Assembly (NCBI RefSeq): GCF_048087625.1
Contig: NZ_CP159805.1
Coordinates: 1,550,001-1,614,000, forward strand
Reading direction: 5' to 3'
DNA length: 64,000 nt
Source of the DNA: Pseudothioglobus sp905182815
GTDB taxonomy: Bacteria > Pseudomonadota > Gammaproteobacteria > PS1 > Pseudothioglobaceae
The notes under the pieces were generated by a model, which did no database searches, had not been told where the DNA came from, and worked only from the letters and a program-made list of their open reading frames with translations. Shown one piece after another: positions 35,333 to 44,032 of this stretch. Each line of letters begins with the position of its first letter. The stretch's first letter is position 1. The translations under genes and the position numbers were made by a program.

Positions 35333-35752
35333 TTATAAGCTATCTAGTGCTTTTTGGTAACGATTTGCATGAGAACGTTCAGCTTTAGCTAAAGTTTCAA
35401 ACCATTCAGCAATTTCATCAAAACCCTCATCTCTTGCTGTTTTGGCCATACCTGGATACATATCAGTGTATTCATGAGTTTCTCCATGAACAGCGCTTTC
35501 AAGCATCTCTTTTACTTCTTTAGCAGGCATATCTGTCCCTGGATCACCAACACCACCTTCAATGAGATGCTCCATATGACCATGAGCATGGCCAGTTTCA
35601 CCTTCAGCAGTTGATCTAAATAACGCAGCCATATCTGGCTCACCAAGAACATCACATTGGTTTGCAAAATATAAGTAGCGTCTATTTGCCTGAGACTCTC
35701 CAGCAAATGCATCCTTTAAACTTTGTTCTGTTTTACTTCCGCTTAATGACAT
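35333..35752 (-). CDS. Rubrerythrin, ferritin-like domain only
   Basis: This 139-residue protein is a diiron peroxidase. The iron ligands are seen as Glu19 (AFAGES), Glu52-x-x-His55 (EGETGHAHGH), Glu91 (GETHEY) and Glu125-x-x-His128 (KAERSHANRY). It lacks the C-terminal rubredoxin domain of classical rubrerythrins (about 190 residues), so it needs an outside electron donor. The start at 35752 is chosen because GGAGGAAG lies just upstream; a longer frame to 35896 would overlap the regulator gene and adds an implausible hydrophobic tail. It is divergent from the OxyR-like gene and precedes the iron-sulfur protein. Confidence 0.92.
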   Translation of the reverse strand: MSLSGSKTEQSLKDAFAGESQANRRYLYFANQCDVLGEPDMAALFRSTAEGETGHAHGHMEHLIEGGVGDPGTDMPAKEVKEMLESAVHGETHEYTDMYPGMAKTARDEGFDEIAEWFETLAKAERSHANRYQKALDSL

Positions 35753-35782
35753 AACTTCCTCCGATTGGTTAAACGAGCCATC

Positions 35783-35791
35783 ATCATACCA
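35783..35791 (-). promoter_or_regulatory. Extended -10 promoter of rubrerythrin
   Basis: On the minus strand TGGTATGAT matches the extended -10 pattern TGnTATAAT with one change. It lies 31 bases before the ATG. The -35 region is poor, as expected for a promoter that needs an activator such as the neighbouring OxyR-like protein. Confidence 0.45.
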
Positions 35792-35856
35792 GTACTTTAT
35801 ATATAAATAAATTGAATAAATGTGTATATAATATCCGTAAAAGACGAATAAAAAAA

Positions 35857-36714
35857 ATGACACCTTCACTAAAAAACTTACAGTATTTAGTTGCACTAAA
35901 AAAAACTAATCACTTTTCCAAAGCTGCAAATGATTGCTTTGTTAGCGCTTCGACATTCAGCGCAGGAATATCAAAACTTGAAAGCGACTTAGGAGTTCTG
36001 CTTGTTGAGAGAGACAATAAAAACGTTCACTTTACAGCAACTGGGAATCGAGTTGTAAAACAAGCTCTATTAGTGATGGCTGAGATTAATGTCTTATTAA
36101 GTACTGCAAAGTTAGATTTTTTTGATTCTGAAGTTACCATTGGAGTAATACCTACGATTTCTCCCTATATTCTGCCAAATTTCTTATCTAACTTAAGCAA
36201 GCTTTATCCAAAACTTAAGGTTTCTTTTAAGGAAGATACAAGTGAAAATTTACTTATGCAACTAGAGCAAGCTAAGATTGACTTTGCCATATTTGCTTTT
36301 CCATATGAATTGCCCAACTTTATTGAAAGCTTTCAAGTCTTTTCTGACCCAATTTATTTTATTCAACATAAAAAACGCAAATCTAAAGTAATTGATAATG
36401 GGTCACTGCTAATGCTCGAACAGGGTCACTGCTTGAGGTCACATATATTGCAAAATAATAAAATTTCAAATCAACATATTTCTGGCTTTTCTTGTACCAG
36501 TATTCCAACACTTGTTGCTATGGTCGATACAGATATTGGCGTGAGTTTTCTACCCAAAATGGCAATCGATTTTGGTATACTTAAGCATTATCCCAATATA
36601 TCCATTGACATGAATTCAACCAAGGCAAAACGAGATATTGGAGTTATCTATAGAAAAAATAATCAGCAAGAAGAAGGCATCAAAAAACTCGCAGGGCTTT
36701 TAATCAATTCTTAG
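35857..36714 (+). CDS. LysR-family regulator, OxyR-like, lacking the usual second redox cysteine
   Basis: From the ATG at 35857 this is a 285-residue LysR protein with an N-terminal helix-turn-helix (NHFSKAANDCFVSASTFSAG) and an OxyR-like sensor domain. The peroxide-sensing segment LLMLEQGHCLR (Cys192) matches OxyR closely. The partner cysteine that lies nine residues later in Escherichia coli is Asn201 here; another cysteine, Cys213, lies 21 residues after Cys192. A TATAAT at 35827-35832 is a likely -10 box and supports this start over an ATG at 35812. Divergent placement suggests it controls the rubrerythrin operon. Confidence 0.85.
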   Translation: MTPSLKNLQYLVALKKTNHFSKAANDCFVSASTFSAGISKLESDLGVLLVERDNKNVHFTATGNRVVKQALLVMAEINVLLSTAKLDFFDSEVTIGVIPTISPYILPNFLSNLSKLYPKLKVSFKEDTSENLLMQLEQAKIDFAIFAFPYELPNFIESFQVFSDPIYFIQHKKRKSKVIDNGSLLMLEQGHCLRSHILQNNKISNQHISGFSCTSIPTLVAMVDTDIGVSFLPKMAIDFGILKHYPNISIDMNSTKAKRDIGVIYRKNNQQEEGIKKLAGLLINS

Positions 36715-36720
36715 TTTTGC

Positions 36721-37161
36721 CTAATGGTAAGGGTTACTAATCCCCAGAGTCTTTAAAAAATCAATTTCAATAGACTCCATTTTATTAGCAGATTCAAGAT
36801 CTGTATGGTCATGCCCTACCAAGTGAAGAATTCCATGTATCGCCATATGAGTCAAATGATCTGAAAACGTTTTATCTCCAACTAGCGCCTCTTCTCTTAC
36901 CACATCAGCACAAATAACAACATCACCTAATATTGGCTCTCCAATTTCCTCAGGAATATCGCTTTGAAAAGATAGCACATTAGTTACTTGGTTTTTAGCT
37001 CGGTACTCTTTATTAAGAACTTGAATCTCAACAGGTGAAACTATGCGAATGAGCAACTCACTTTCTTTAATCCCTGCTTCACTCATAAATTTTTGGCAAA
37101 CTAACCCAAGCTTGTCTTCATCTATATTTATATCGTTAATGATGTTTTGAATAACTACCAT
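36721..37161 (-). CDS. ybeY: Endoribonuclease YbeY, rRNA maturation factor
   Basis: YbeY is a zinc-dependent RNase for 16S rRNA 3' end maturation and ribosome quality control. At 146 residues it is close to family length. The zinc motif HMAIHGILHLVGHDH (HxxxHxxxxxH) is near residue 112, and the conserved NVLSFQSDIPEE segment is near 62. It stands alone between the convergent OxyR-like gene and the divergent priA; in many relatives it is near phoH and lnt, which are absent here. Confidence 0.95.
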   Translation of the reverse strand: MVVIQNIINDINIDEDKLGLVCQKFMSEAGIKESELLIRIVSPVEIQVLNKEYRAKNQVTNVLSFQSDIPEEIGEPILGDVVICADVVREEALVGDKTFSDHLTHMAIHGILHLVGHDHTDLESANKMESIEIDFLKTLGISNPYH

Positions 37162-37211
37162 GGCTAATTTATATTGCTAAAATACTTATTTTATCCCTAA
37201 AACATTTTACT

Positions 37212-39176
37212 TTGAGTCAAATCATAGAAGTTGCCATTCCAGTGCCCTTACACAATACATTTGATTACGTTTGTAATCAAGAAGTAAGCGTAGGAGCCAG
37301 AGTTAAAGTTCCATTTGGTCCAAAAAAAGTTATAGGAATTGTACTTTCTCTAAAAGATAAAAGTGAGTTTGGTAAACTTCGGGCTATCGAAGAAGTAATT
37401 GATACTGAAGCATTATTATCCAAAGAAATTCTTGATTTTTTATTCTGGTCAGCCAACTACTACCATCATCCAGTTGGTGAAGTTCTTGCTAATGCCCTTC
37501 CAAAAAACCTGAGACTTGGAAAGCCTGCAATTATTAAGAAACCAACTGAAATAAATAATGCAGTCACACCGAGATCCTTCAAACCAACATCTGAACAACA
37601 AAATGCAGTTAATGAAGTTCTTAAATATGAAAATACCTTCCATGGATTCCTACTTCAAGGAGTCACAGGAAGTGGAAAAACTGAGGTTTATCTCAATCTT
37701 ACTGAAAAACTTATAAAGGATGGGAAGCAAGTTCTTGTTCTAGTCCCTGAAATTGGATTAACACCTCAAATGATCGCGCGCTTTGAAGAAAGAATAAATG
37801 AAAGAGTTGTTGCTGTTCACTCACAACTTAATGAAACCCAAAAACAAGACGCCTATCTATTGGCTAAAAATGGAGAAGCAAAAGTTATCTTAGGCACTCG
37901 TTCTGCTATCTTTACTCCAATCCCTAAACTTGGATTAGTTATCGTGGATGAGGAGCATGATGGCTCCTTTAAACAGCAATCGAGCTTCCGCTATTCTGCT
38001 CGAGATCTAAGCTTTATGCGCGCCAAATTTGAAAATATTCCTCTGATTTTAGGAACTGCAACACCCTCGCTTGAGACCTTAAAAAATGTTGCTGACAAAA
38101 AACTGACGCGACTTACTTTGACCACTCGCCCTGGTGAAGCAATTATGCCAATTGTTAACTTAATTGATATGAGGAGCCAGCCTTCAGAAGCCCTATCAAT
38201 ACCTCTAGTTTCTAAAATAAAAAAATACTTAGAAGACGATAAACAGGTCATGCTCTTTATTAATCGTCGGGGCTATGCGCCAGTTTACTATTGCACTGAA
38301 TGCGACTGGCAATCTGAATGCACCAATTGTGACTCAAAGCTTGTCTACCATCGCAATATTAATCGACTTAAATGTCATCATTGTGGTCTCGAAAAGTCAC
38401 CAGAATCCTCTTGCCCCTCTTGCAATAGTCAAAGCCTGAAAATACTAGGTTATGGAACAGAAAGGTTGGAAGAAAATCTTGAGTCATATTTTCCCAATTC
38501 TGATGTAATTAGAATTGATAGAGACACAACAAGAAAGAAAAAAGCATTTACGTTGCATTTAGAAAAAATAAACTCTGGGAAGCCTTGCATTATTGTTGGC
38601 ACTCAAATGTTAGCAAAAGGACATGACTTCTCTAATTTAGCATTTGTTGGTATTTTAGATGTAGATGCTGGCCTCATGTCGCTAGACTATCGAGCGACAG
38701 AGCAATTAGCACAATTACTTATTCAAGTTTCAGGAAGGTGTGGAAGAGGAGAATATAGAGGAGAAGTTAATATTCAAACTCGCTACCCCCATCATCCTAT
38801 CTTTAAGTTTGTAAGAGATTCACAATATATTGAGTACGCAAAAACCTTGTTACTAGAGCGAGAGGAGGCACAACTCCCTCCATATGCTCATCAAGCACTA
38901 ATTTGCGCAAATTCTAAAAATAAAAATGAAGCTGAAAAATTTTTAACTGAAGTGGCTCAATTAATCAATAATATTGATATAGAATCAATCGAAATTTGGG
39001 GACCTGTACCTGGTGTTATTGAGAAGAAGTCAAATTATTACTATTTCAATTTATATTTACAATCTAAAGATAGAGTTCAGCTTCATAGGTTAATTAAAAC
39101 CTTTTATAAGCATATTGAGACAATCAAGGTGAGCTCATCAGTTCGCTGGTTTATTGATATTGATCCAATTGAATAG
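37212..39176 (+). CDS. priA: Primosomal protein N' (PriA helicase)
   Basis: PriA restarts stalled replication forks by loading the primosome. This 654-residue form is shorter than the Escherichia coli protein (732). Walker A GVTGSGKTEVY is near residue 150, and Walker B VDEEHD near 240. Eight zinc-binding cysteines lie in CTECDWQSECTNC, CHHC and CPSC at about 360-415. The ORF uses a TTG start; the opening IIEVAIPVPLHNTFDY is family-typical. Confidence 0.96.
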   Translation: MSQIIEVAIPVPLHNTFDYVCNQEVSVGARVKVPFGPKKVIGIVLSLKDKSEFGKLRAIEEVIDTEALLSKEILDFLFWSANYYHHPVGEVLANALPKNLRLGKPAIIKKPTEINNAVTPRSFKPTSEQQNAVNEVLKYENTFHGFLLQGVTGSGKTEVYLNLTEKLIKDGKQVLVLVPEIGLTPQMIARFEERINERVVAVHSQLNETQKQDAYLLAKNGEAKVILGTRSAIFTPIPKLGLVIVDEEHDGSFKQQSSFRYSARDLSFMRAKFENIPLILGTATPSLETLKNVADKKLTRLTLTTRPGEAIMPIVNLIDMRSQPSEALSIPLVSKIKKYLEDDKQVMLFINRRGYAPVYYCTECDWQSECTNCDSKLVYHRNINRLKCHHCGLEKSPESSCPSCNSQSLKILGYGTERLEENLESYFPNSDVIRIDRDTTRKKKAFTLHLEKINSGKPCIIVGTQMLAKGHDFSNLAFVGILDVDAGLMSLDYRATEQLAQLLIQVSGRCGRGEYRGEVNIQTRYPHHPIFKFVRDSQYIEYAKTLLLEREEAQLPPYAHQALICANSKNKNEAEKFLTEVAQLINNIDIESIEIWGPVPGVIEKKSNYYYFNLYLQSKDRVQLHRLIKTFYKHIETIKVSSSVRWFIDIDPIE

Positions 39177-39192
39177 TCAATATAACTTTTTC

Positions 39193-40428
39193 CTAAAGGC
39201 TTTCAGCCACATCTTTCATTGCATCAGTAATTTGAAGTAACTCTTGATCAGTTATTATAAAAGGTGGCATCGTGTAGAGTAGTTTGCCATAAGGTCTAAG
39301 CCAAATTCCACAGTCAATTAACTGCTCTTGGGTTCTCTTCATATCAAGAGGCTCATTAAACTCTACAACGCCTATTGCCCCAATGACTCTAACGTCAAAT
39401 ATAGATTTATGTTTCTTTAAAGCTAGTAATTGAGATGAAAGAATGTCTTGAATCTCTGAGATTCTTTTTTTCCAGTTGCTACTAAGAAGTAAATCAATAC
39501 TAGCATTCGCCGCTGAACAGGATAAAGGATTTGCCATAAAAGTAGGCCCATGCATTAATACGCCAACTGTAGTAGAGACTTTTTCGGAAGTTATTGCGGC
39601 TGCCATAGTCATATAGCCACCAGTTAAAGCCTTACCTATACAAAGAATATCAGGAGAAATATTTGCATGATTGCAACCAAAGAGTTCTCCTGTTCGGCCA
39701 AAACCTGTCGCTATTTCATCTACAATCAATAAGACCTCATAATCATCACATAAAGATCTAACGCCTTTGAGATAATCAGCATCATAAATATTCATTCCAC
39801 CAGCCCCTTGAACAATGGGCTCAAGAATAATTGCTGCAATATTATTATGACTTTCTTTAAGTCTTGACTCTAAATCTAAAAGAGCTTCAGCGCTTTTCCC
39901 TGACTTGGGCTGAGTTACAAAGTAATGTTTTGGAAGTACACCACTAAACAAATGGTGCATGCCATTATTTGGGTCACACACACTCATCGCTCCAAAAGTA
40001 TCACCATGGTAACCACCTCTAGGGGTTACAAAATGTGACTTTTCTTTTTTTCCTTTATTTTGCCAATACTGCAAAGCCATCTTAAGAGAAACTTCTACAG
40101 AAACAGAGCCAGAATCAGCAAAAAAAACTTTATCAAGCCCTTGAGGAGTTATTTTTATGAGTTTTTCACATAAGTCAATAGCAGGTTGGTGAGTAAGCCC
40201 TCCAAACATTACGTGAGATACAGCATCAATCTGAGCCTTCATTGCCCTATTTATGAAAGGATTATTGTAACCATGAATCATTGACCACCAGCTACTCATA
40301 CCATCAATAACACGAGTTCCATTTTTAAAGTTAAGATAAACCCCATCTGCAGTATCAACCAGATAAGTAGGCACCTTATTTGGTATCGTAGCATAAGGAT
40401 GCCAAATATGATTATCATCAATACTCAT
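39193..40428 (-). CDS. bioA: Adenosylmethionine-8-amino-7-oxononanoate aminotransferase
   Basis: BioA makes 7,8-diaminopelargonate in biotin synthesis, using SAM as amino donor. The protein has about 411 residues and opens with HIWHPYATIP, which is diagnostic. GMSSWWSMIHGYNNP, the PLP segment IVDEIATGFGRTGELFGC and the lysine motif LCIGKALTGGYMTMAA are present. The ATG at 40428 overlaps the gph stop as TAATG; a GTG at 40437 is the alternative. Other biotin genes are not in this window. Confidence 0.95.
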   Translation of the reverse strand: MSIDDNHIWHPYATIPNKVPTYLVDTADGVYLNFKNGTRVIDGMSSWWSMIHGYNNPFINRAMKAQIDAVSHVMFGGLTHQPAIDLCEKLIKITPQGLDKVFFADSGSVSVEVSLKMALQYWQNKGKKEKSHFVTPRGGYHGDTFGAMSVCDPNNGMHHLFSGVLPKHYFVTQPKSGKSAEALLDLESRLKESHNNIAAIILEPIVQGAGGMNIYDADYLKGVRSLCDDYEVLLIVDEIATGFGRTGELFGCNHANISPDILCIGKALTGGYMTMAAAITSEKVSTTVGVLMHGPTFMANPLSCSAANASIDLLLSSNWKKRISEIQDILSSQLLALKKHKSIFDVRVIGAIGVVEFNEPLDMKRTQEQLIDCGIWLRPYGKLLYTMPPFIITDQELLQITDAMKDVAESL

Positions 40429-41096
40429 TAAAGGCACTCTCTTAACTGCGTCATAGAATCGATTACAAGATCAGGGCTTTCATCTAATATGTTATTACCA
40501 TGATTGTAGCCATATGACATACAAATTATATCAAATCCAGCTGCTCTAGCAGCCTTTACATCACTTACAGAGTCTCCCAACATAAGGCATTCTTTTGGAT
40601 CTATATTAAAAAAACTAGCGCCATGAAGAAGCGGTAAAGGGTCTGGTTTTTTCTTTTTCAAAGTATCACCAGAAATGACTATCTTAAAGTAATCATAGAT
40701 ATTTAATGATTTTAGTAATGGGTGAGTAAACTGCTCTGCTTTATTAGTAACACAGCCTAAAAGATAATTCTTAGATTGTAAATAATCTAATCCCTCTTTA
40801 ACCCCATCATATAAGTTTGACCTTATTGCTGAATTTTCAGCATACAGATCTAAAAAAATTGGATACGCGGTTTCGAATACTTCTCGACTTGGCTTAAGAT
40901 CCAAATCTCCAGTCAAAGCTCGCTCTACTAATCTAGGAACACCATTTCCAACCCAATGTCTAACCCTTGACTCTCCTCTTATCGGCATACCAAGCTGAAT
41001 CATCATCTCGTCAACACAGTAGGCAAGGTCAGGGACACTATCAACTAGAGTTCCATCAACATCAATCAATATTAGTTTTGGCTGAAATTTTTTCAT
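40428..41096 (-). CDS. gph: Phosphoglycolate phosphatase (HAD family)
   Basis: This 222-residue HAD hydrolase removes phosphate from 2-phosphoglycolate. Motif I is LILIDVDGTLVDSVPDLAYC at residues 9-28, motif II lies in LGCVTNK, and motif III/IV in KKKPDPLPLL and MLGDSVSDVKAA. The cap helix region (MMIQLGMPIRGESRVRHWVG) is typical of Gph. It is coupled to bioA by a TAATG overlap and divergent from proC. Confidence 0.92.
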   Translation of the reverse strand: MKKFQPKLILIDVDGTLVDSVPDLAYCVDEMMIQLGMPIRGESRVRHWVGNGVPRLVERALTGDLDLKPSREVFETAYPIFLDLYAENSAIRSNLYDGVKEGLDYLQSKNYLLGCVTNKAEQFTHPLLKSLNIYDYFKIVISGDTLKKKKPDPLPLLHGASFFNIDPKECLMLGDSVSDVKAARAAGFDIICMSYGYNHGNNILDESPDLVIDSMTQLRECL

Positions 41097-41162
41097 TAAT
41101 GTTCTTTATTTATTGCAAGTTTGGTAGAATTGATTTAAGCATTTATAACTAATATATTTTAT

Positions 41163-41993
41163 ATGGAAAACAAAACAGTCATTGGATTTATTGGAGCTGG
41201 AAATATGGCGTATGCACTGATTAAAGGCCTCCTAAGTAATGGCTTTGATGCTAAAAATATAAATGTAAGCGACTCTAATGAAGAGCTTCTTATCAACCGT
41301 CATTCTGAACTTAAAATCACAACATATTCTGATAATAACTCTTTACTAGATAATAGTGATATTGTTGTTTTTGCAGTAAAGCCTCAAGTACTCTCGATAG
41401 TTTGCCTTCAATTAAAAAATAAAGTTAAACCAAACCACCTTTTTGTCTCTATCGTAGCCGGAATTAGGGGTAATGATATTAATCGTTGGTTAGGAGGTAA
41501 TTTTGCTCTCGTAAGAACAATGCCTAATACACCTGCACTATTTCAAAGTGGCGTTACAGGTCTTTTTGCAAATAATTTAGTCAGCAATCAACAAAAAGAA
41601 TTAGTAACTTCAATCTTATCGTCTGTGGGCGAATGTTTCTGGGTAGATGATGAGAAATTAATTGATGCAATTACTGCCATATCTGGAAGTGGGCCGGCTT
41701 ATTTTTTTCTATTGATGCAATCAATTACTCAAGCAGCAACTGCTCTTGGTTTAGATGAAAAAACTGCAAACTCTTTAAGTATTCAAACTAGTTTAGGTGC
41801 AAGCCTAATGGCAACTAAGAGTGGCAAAGATTCAAAGACACTTAGGAAAGAAGTTACTTCCCCCAATGGAACAACCCAAGCAGCTATTGAAAGCTTTCAA
41901 GATCAAAACTTTGAGGGAATAGTTGCAGCAGCTACAAGGGCTGCTTATGACCGAGCCCGGGAACTTAGTAATGACCTAGGTGATGTTGAGTAA
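41163..41993 (+). CDS. proC: Pyrroline-5-carboxylate reductase
   Basis: ProC makes proline by reducing pyrroline-5-carboxylate with NAD(P)H. At 276 residues it matches the family. The Rossmann motif FIGAGNMAYALIKGLL is near residue 9, ALVRTMPNTPALFQSGVTGL near 116, and the C-terminal signature KEVTSPNGTTQAAIESFQ near 236. A distant paralogue is encoded at 58096-58875. It is divergent from gph with a 66-base gap. Confidence 0.95.
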   Translation: MENKTVIGFIGAGNMAYALIKGLLSNGFDAKNINVSDSNEELLINRHSELKITTYSDNNSLLDNSDIVVFAVKPQVLSIVCLQLKNKVKPNHLFVSIVAGIRGNDINRWLGGNFALVRTMPNTPALFQSGVTGLFANNLVSNQQKELVTSILSSVGECFWVDDEKLIDAITAISGSGPAYFFLLMQSITQAATALGLDEKTANSLSIQTSLGASLMATKSGKDSKTLRKEVTSPNGTTQAAIESFQDQNFEGIVAAATRAAYDRARELSNDLGDVE

Positions 41994-42015
41994 AAAAAGA
42001 AAATTAAAAATATTT

Positions 42016-42732
42016 TCAGCTACCCCATAAAAGCTGCATATTAGCTATAGCAACTAGTGATGCAGTTTCAGTCCTTAAAACTCGTTTCCCTAATAAGAGT
42101 GGCTTAAATCCGGCATTTGTTGAATCAGCAACTTCTTGATCCGTTAATCCTCCCTCTGGTCCAATGAGAATTGTTGCACTTGAGTACTCAGGCATTTGAG
42201 CAAGACTTATATTTGCACGATGATGCAGAACAAAGCCATTATGATTTTGATTGCCAAGCAATTCACTGAGTAAAGTAGGTTGGCAGATATTAACAATTAC
42301 GGCTCGTCCAGATTGCTCACATGCATGGTTTGCTATCTTTTGCCAATGCTCTATTTTTTTTTGAGCTCGGTCACCTTTTAATCTAACTACACTGCGCTCT
42401 AGTTGCATTGGGATAATACTTGTTACACCCAATTCTATGGATTTTTGAATTAAAAAATCCATTTTTTCGCCTTTAGCAATCCCCTGCGCTAGCGTTAAAT
42501 TTAGCTTGGATTCAGAATCATTTTTTAACTTTGAAACAATACTAATGCTGGTTATTTTTTTTAACCTTTGAACTTTTGCGTCGTAATCAAAACCATCACC
42601 ATTAAATATAGTGATATTTTTACCATCTGGAAAACGCAAAACTTTGTTAAGATGATGGCTATTATCTTTACTTAACTCAATACTATTGCCCAGAGATAGA
42701 GCAGTATTTTGATAAAGTCGTATCTTTTTCAT
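42016..42732 (-). CDS. rsmE: 16S rRNA (uracil-1498-N3)-methyltransferase RsmE
   Basis: This 238-residue SPOUT methyltransferase modifies U1498 of 16S rRNA with SAM. HHLNKVLRFPDG near residue 26, QKSIELGVTSIIPMQLERSV near 97, and the knot-forming IGPEGGLTDQEV with LGKRVLRTETA near the end are all signatures. It converges with proC and is divergent from pepP. Confidence 0.95.
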   Translation of the reverse strand: MKKIRLYQNTALSLGNSIELSKDNSHHLNKVLRFPDGKNITIFNGDGFDYDAKVQRLKKITSISIVSKLKNDSESKLNLTLAQGIAKGEKMDFLIQKSIELGVTSIIPMQLERSVVRLKGDRAQKKIEHWQKIANHACEQSGRAVIVNICQPTLLSELLGNQNHNGFVLHHRANISLAQMPEYSSATILIGPEGGLTDQEVADSTNAGFKPLLLGKRVLRTETASLVAIANMQLLWGS

Positions 42733-42779
42733 GGTATCTTTCTTGGGTTATTTATCAATGAATTAATGTACCTAACAAA

Positions 42780-44030
42780 ATGATACATAAAAAAAGAAGA
42801 GAAGAGTTGTTAAGCATACTAGGAGATGATGCAGTAGTAATTGTATCTACAAATAGTGAACAAAAAAGAAATAGTGATGTCAACTACCCCTTTCGACCAG
42901 ACAGCAGTTTTTGGTATCTTACTGGTTTTATAGAGCCTGATGCAATCGCAGTTTTCTCTAAAAATAATTACAGCATTTTTTTAAGGCCCAAAGATAAAAC
43001 TCAGGAAATCTGGAATGGAGTGAGACTTGGAGTTGATCTTGCACCTGAAACTTTATTAGTCGACTATGCTTATGATATTAATACTTTTACAGATGAAATT
43101 AAGAAACTCATAAATAAAGAATCTTCTTTATATTTTGATCAGCCAACTTCTGATGGCTGGAAAAATAGAGCAAGTACTAATATTCTTAATAAAACTATTG
43201 TTTCAATTTTTAGTAGCAGTATTCAACCTTTAAACCCATATTTGTCAGAAATGAGGATTATTAAAGATGCTTCTGAAGTAAAAAATATGCAAACCGCAGC
43301 AGATCTTGCTTCAAAAGCACATATGAAGGCTATGGTAAAAACTCAGCCCGGACTTTATGAGTACAACATTGCTGCTGAATTTGACTCCGTATTCAAAAAC
43401 GAAAACTCAGAACATTCTTACCCTCCAATTGTCGCAGGCGGAGAAAATGCTTGCATACTTCATTACAATGAAAACAATAAATTATTAAATGATGGTGACC
43501 TTCTTCTCATAGATGCTGGCTGTGAAATTCTTGGTTATGCATCTGATATTACAAGAACCTTTCCAGTTAATGGAAAGTTTAGTAACCCTCAAAAAGAAAT
43601 ATACGAAATTGTTTTAAATGCCCAGATTCAGGCTATCGCTTCAATTATTCCAGGTGGAGATGTAAATAAGCCTCATGAAATTGCATGTGAAATTATTTCA
43701 AGGGGGCTTATGAAGCTAGGGATAATGGATGATATAAGTAATTTAAGAAAATTCTATATGCATGGAACAGGCCATTGGTTAGGTTTAGATGTTCATGATG
43801 TTGGAGCTAAAGAAATTGACAATTCTTTTCGAAAATTTGAAGTAGGCATGGTAACAACAGTGGAGCCTGGAATCTACATCCGCAAGGATGATAAAATTGA
43901 TCCAAAATACTGGAATATTGGAATCAGGATCGAAGACGATGTTCTAGTTACTATTGATGGAAACCATGTTCTATCTGAAGCAGCTATTAAAAATGTAGAT
44001 GATATTGAATATCTAATGAGCCAAAGCTAA
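42780..44030 (+). CDS. pepP: Xaa-Pro aminopeptidase (aminopeptidase P)
   Basis: This 416-residue metallopeptidase removes N-terminal residues before proline. The N-terminal domain has the typical PFRPDSSFWYLTGF. The pita-bread catalytic domain supplies the metal ligands in DAGCEILGYASDITRTFPVNG (two Asp), HGTGHWLGLDVHD (His), VEPGIYI (Glu) and IRIEDDVLVT (Glu). Its stop is two bases before the trpD start. Confidence 0.94.
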   Translation: MIHKKRREELLSILGDDAVVIVSTNSEQKRNSDVNYPFRPDSSFWYLTGFIEPDAIAVFSKNNYSIFLRPKDKTQEIWNGVRLGVDLAPETLLVDYAYDINTFTDEIKKLINKESSLYFDQPTSDGWKNRASTNILNKTIVSIFSSSIQPLNPYLSEMRIIKDASEVKNMQTAADLASKAHMKAMVKTQPGLYEYNIAAEFDSVFKNENSEHSYPPIVAGGENACILHYNENNKLLNDGDLLLIDAGCEILGYASDITRTFPVNGKFSNPQKEIYEIVLNAQIQAIASIIPGGDVNKPHEIACEIISRGLMKLGIMDDISNLRKFYMHGTGHWLGLDVHDVGAKEIDNSFRKFEVGMVTTVEPGIYIRKDDKIDPKYWNIGIRIEDDVLVTIDGNHVLSEAAIKNVDDIEYLMSQS

Positions 44031-44032
44031 CC

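Noticed and set aside
35812..35856. Upstream ATG giving 15 extra residues to the OxyR-like protein
   Set aside because: The TATAAT at 35827-35832 lies within it, and LysR proteins start near the helix-turn-helix, as the ATG at 35857 gives.
35753..35896. 48-residue hydrophobic extension of rubrerythrin
   Set aside because: It overlaps the divergent regulator gene, while a strong GGAGGAAG precedes the internal ATG at 35752.
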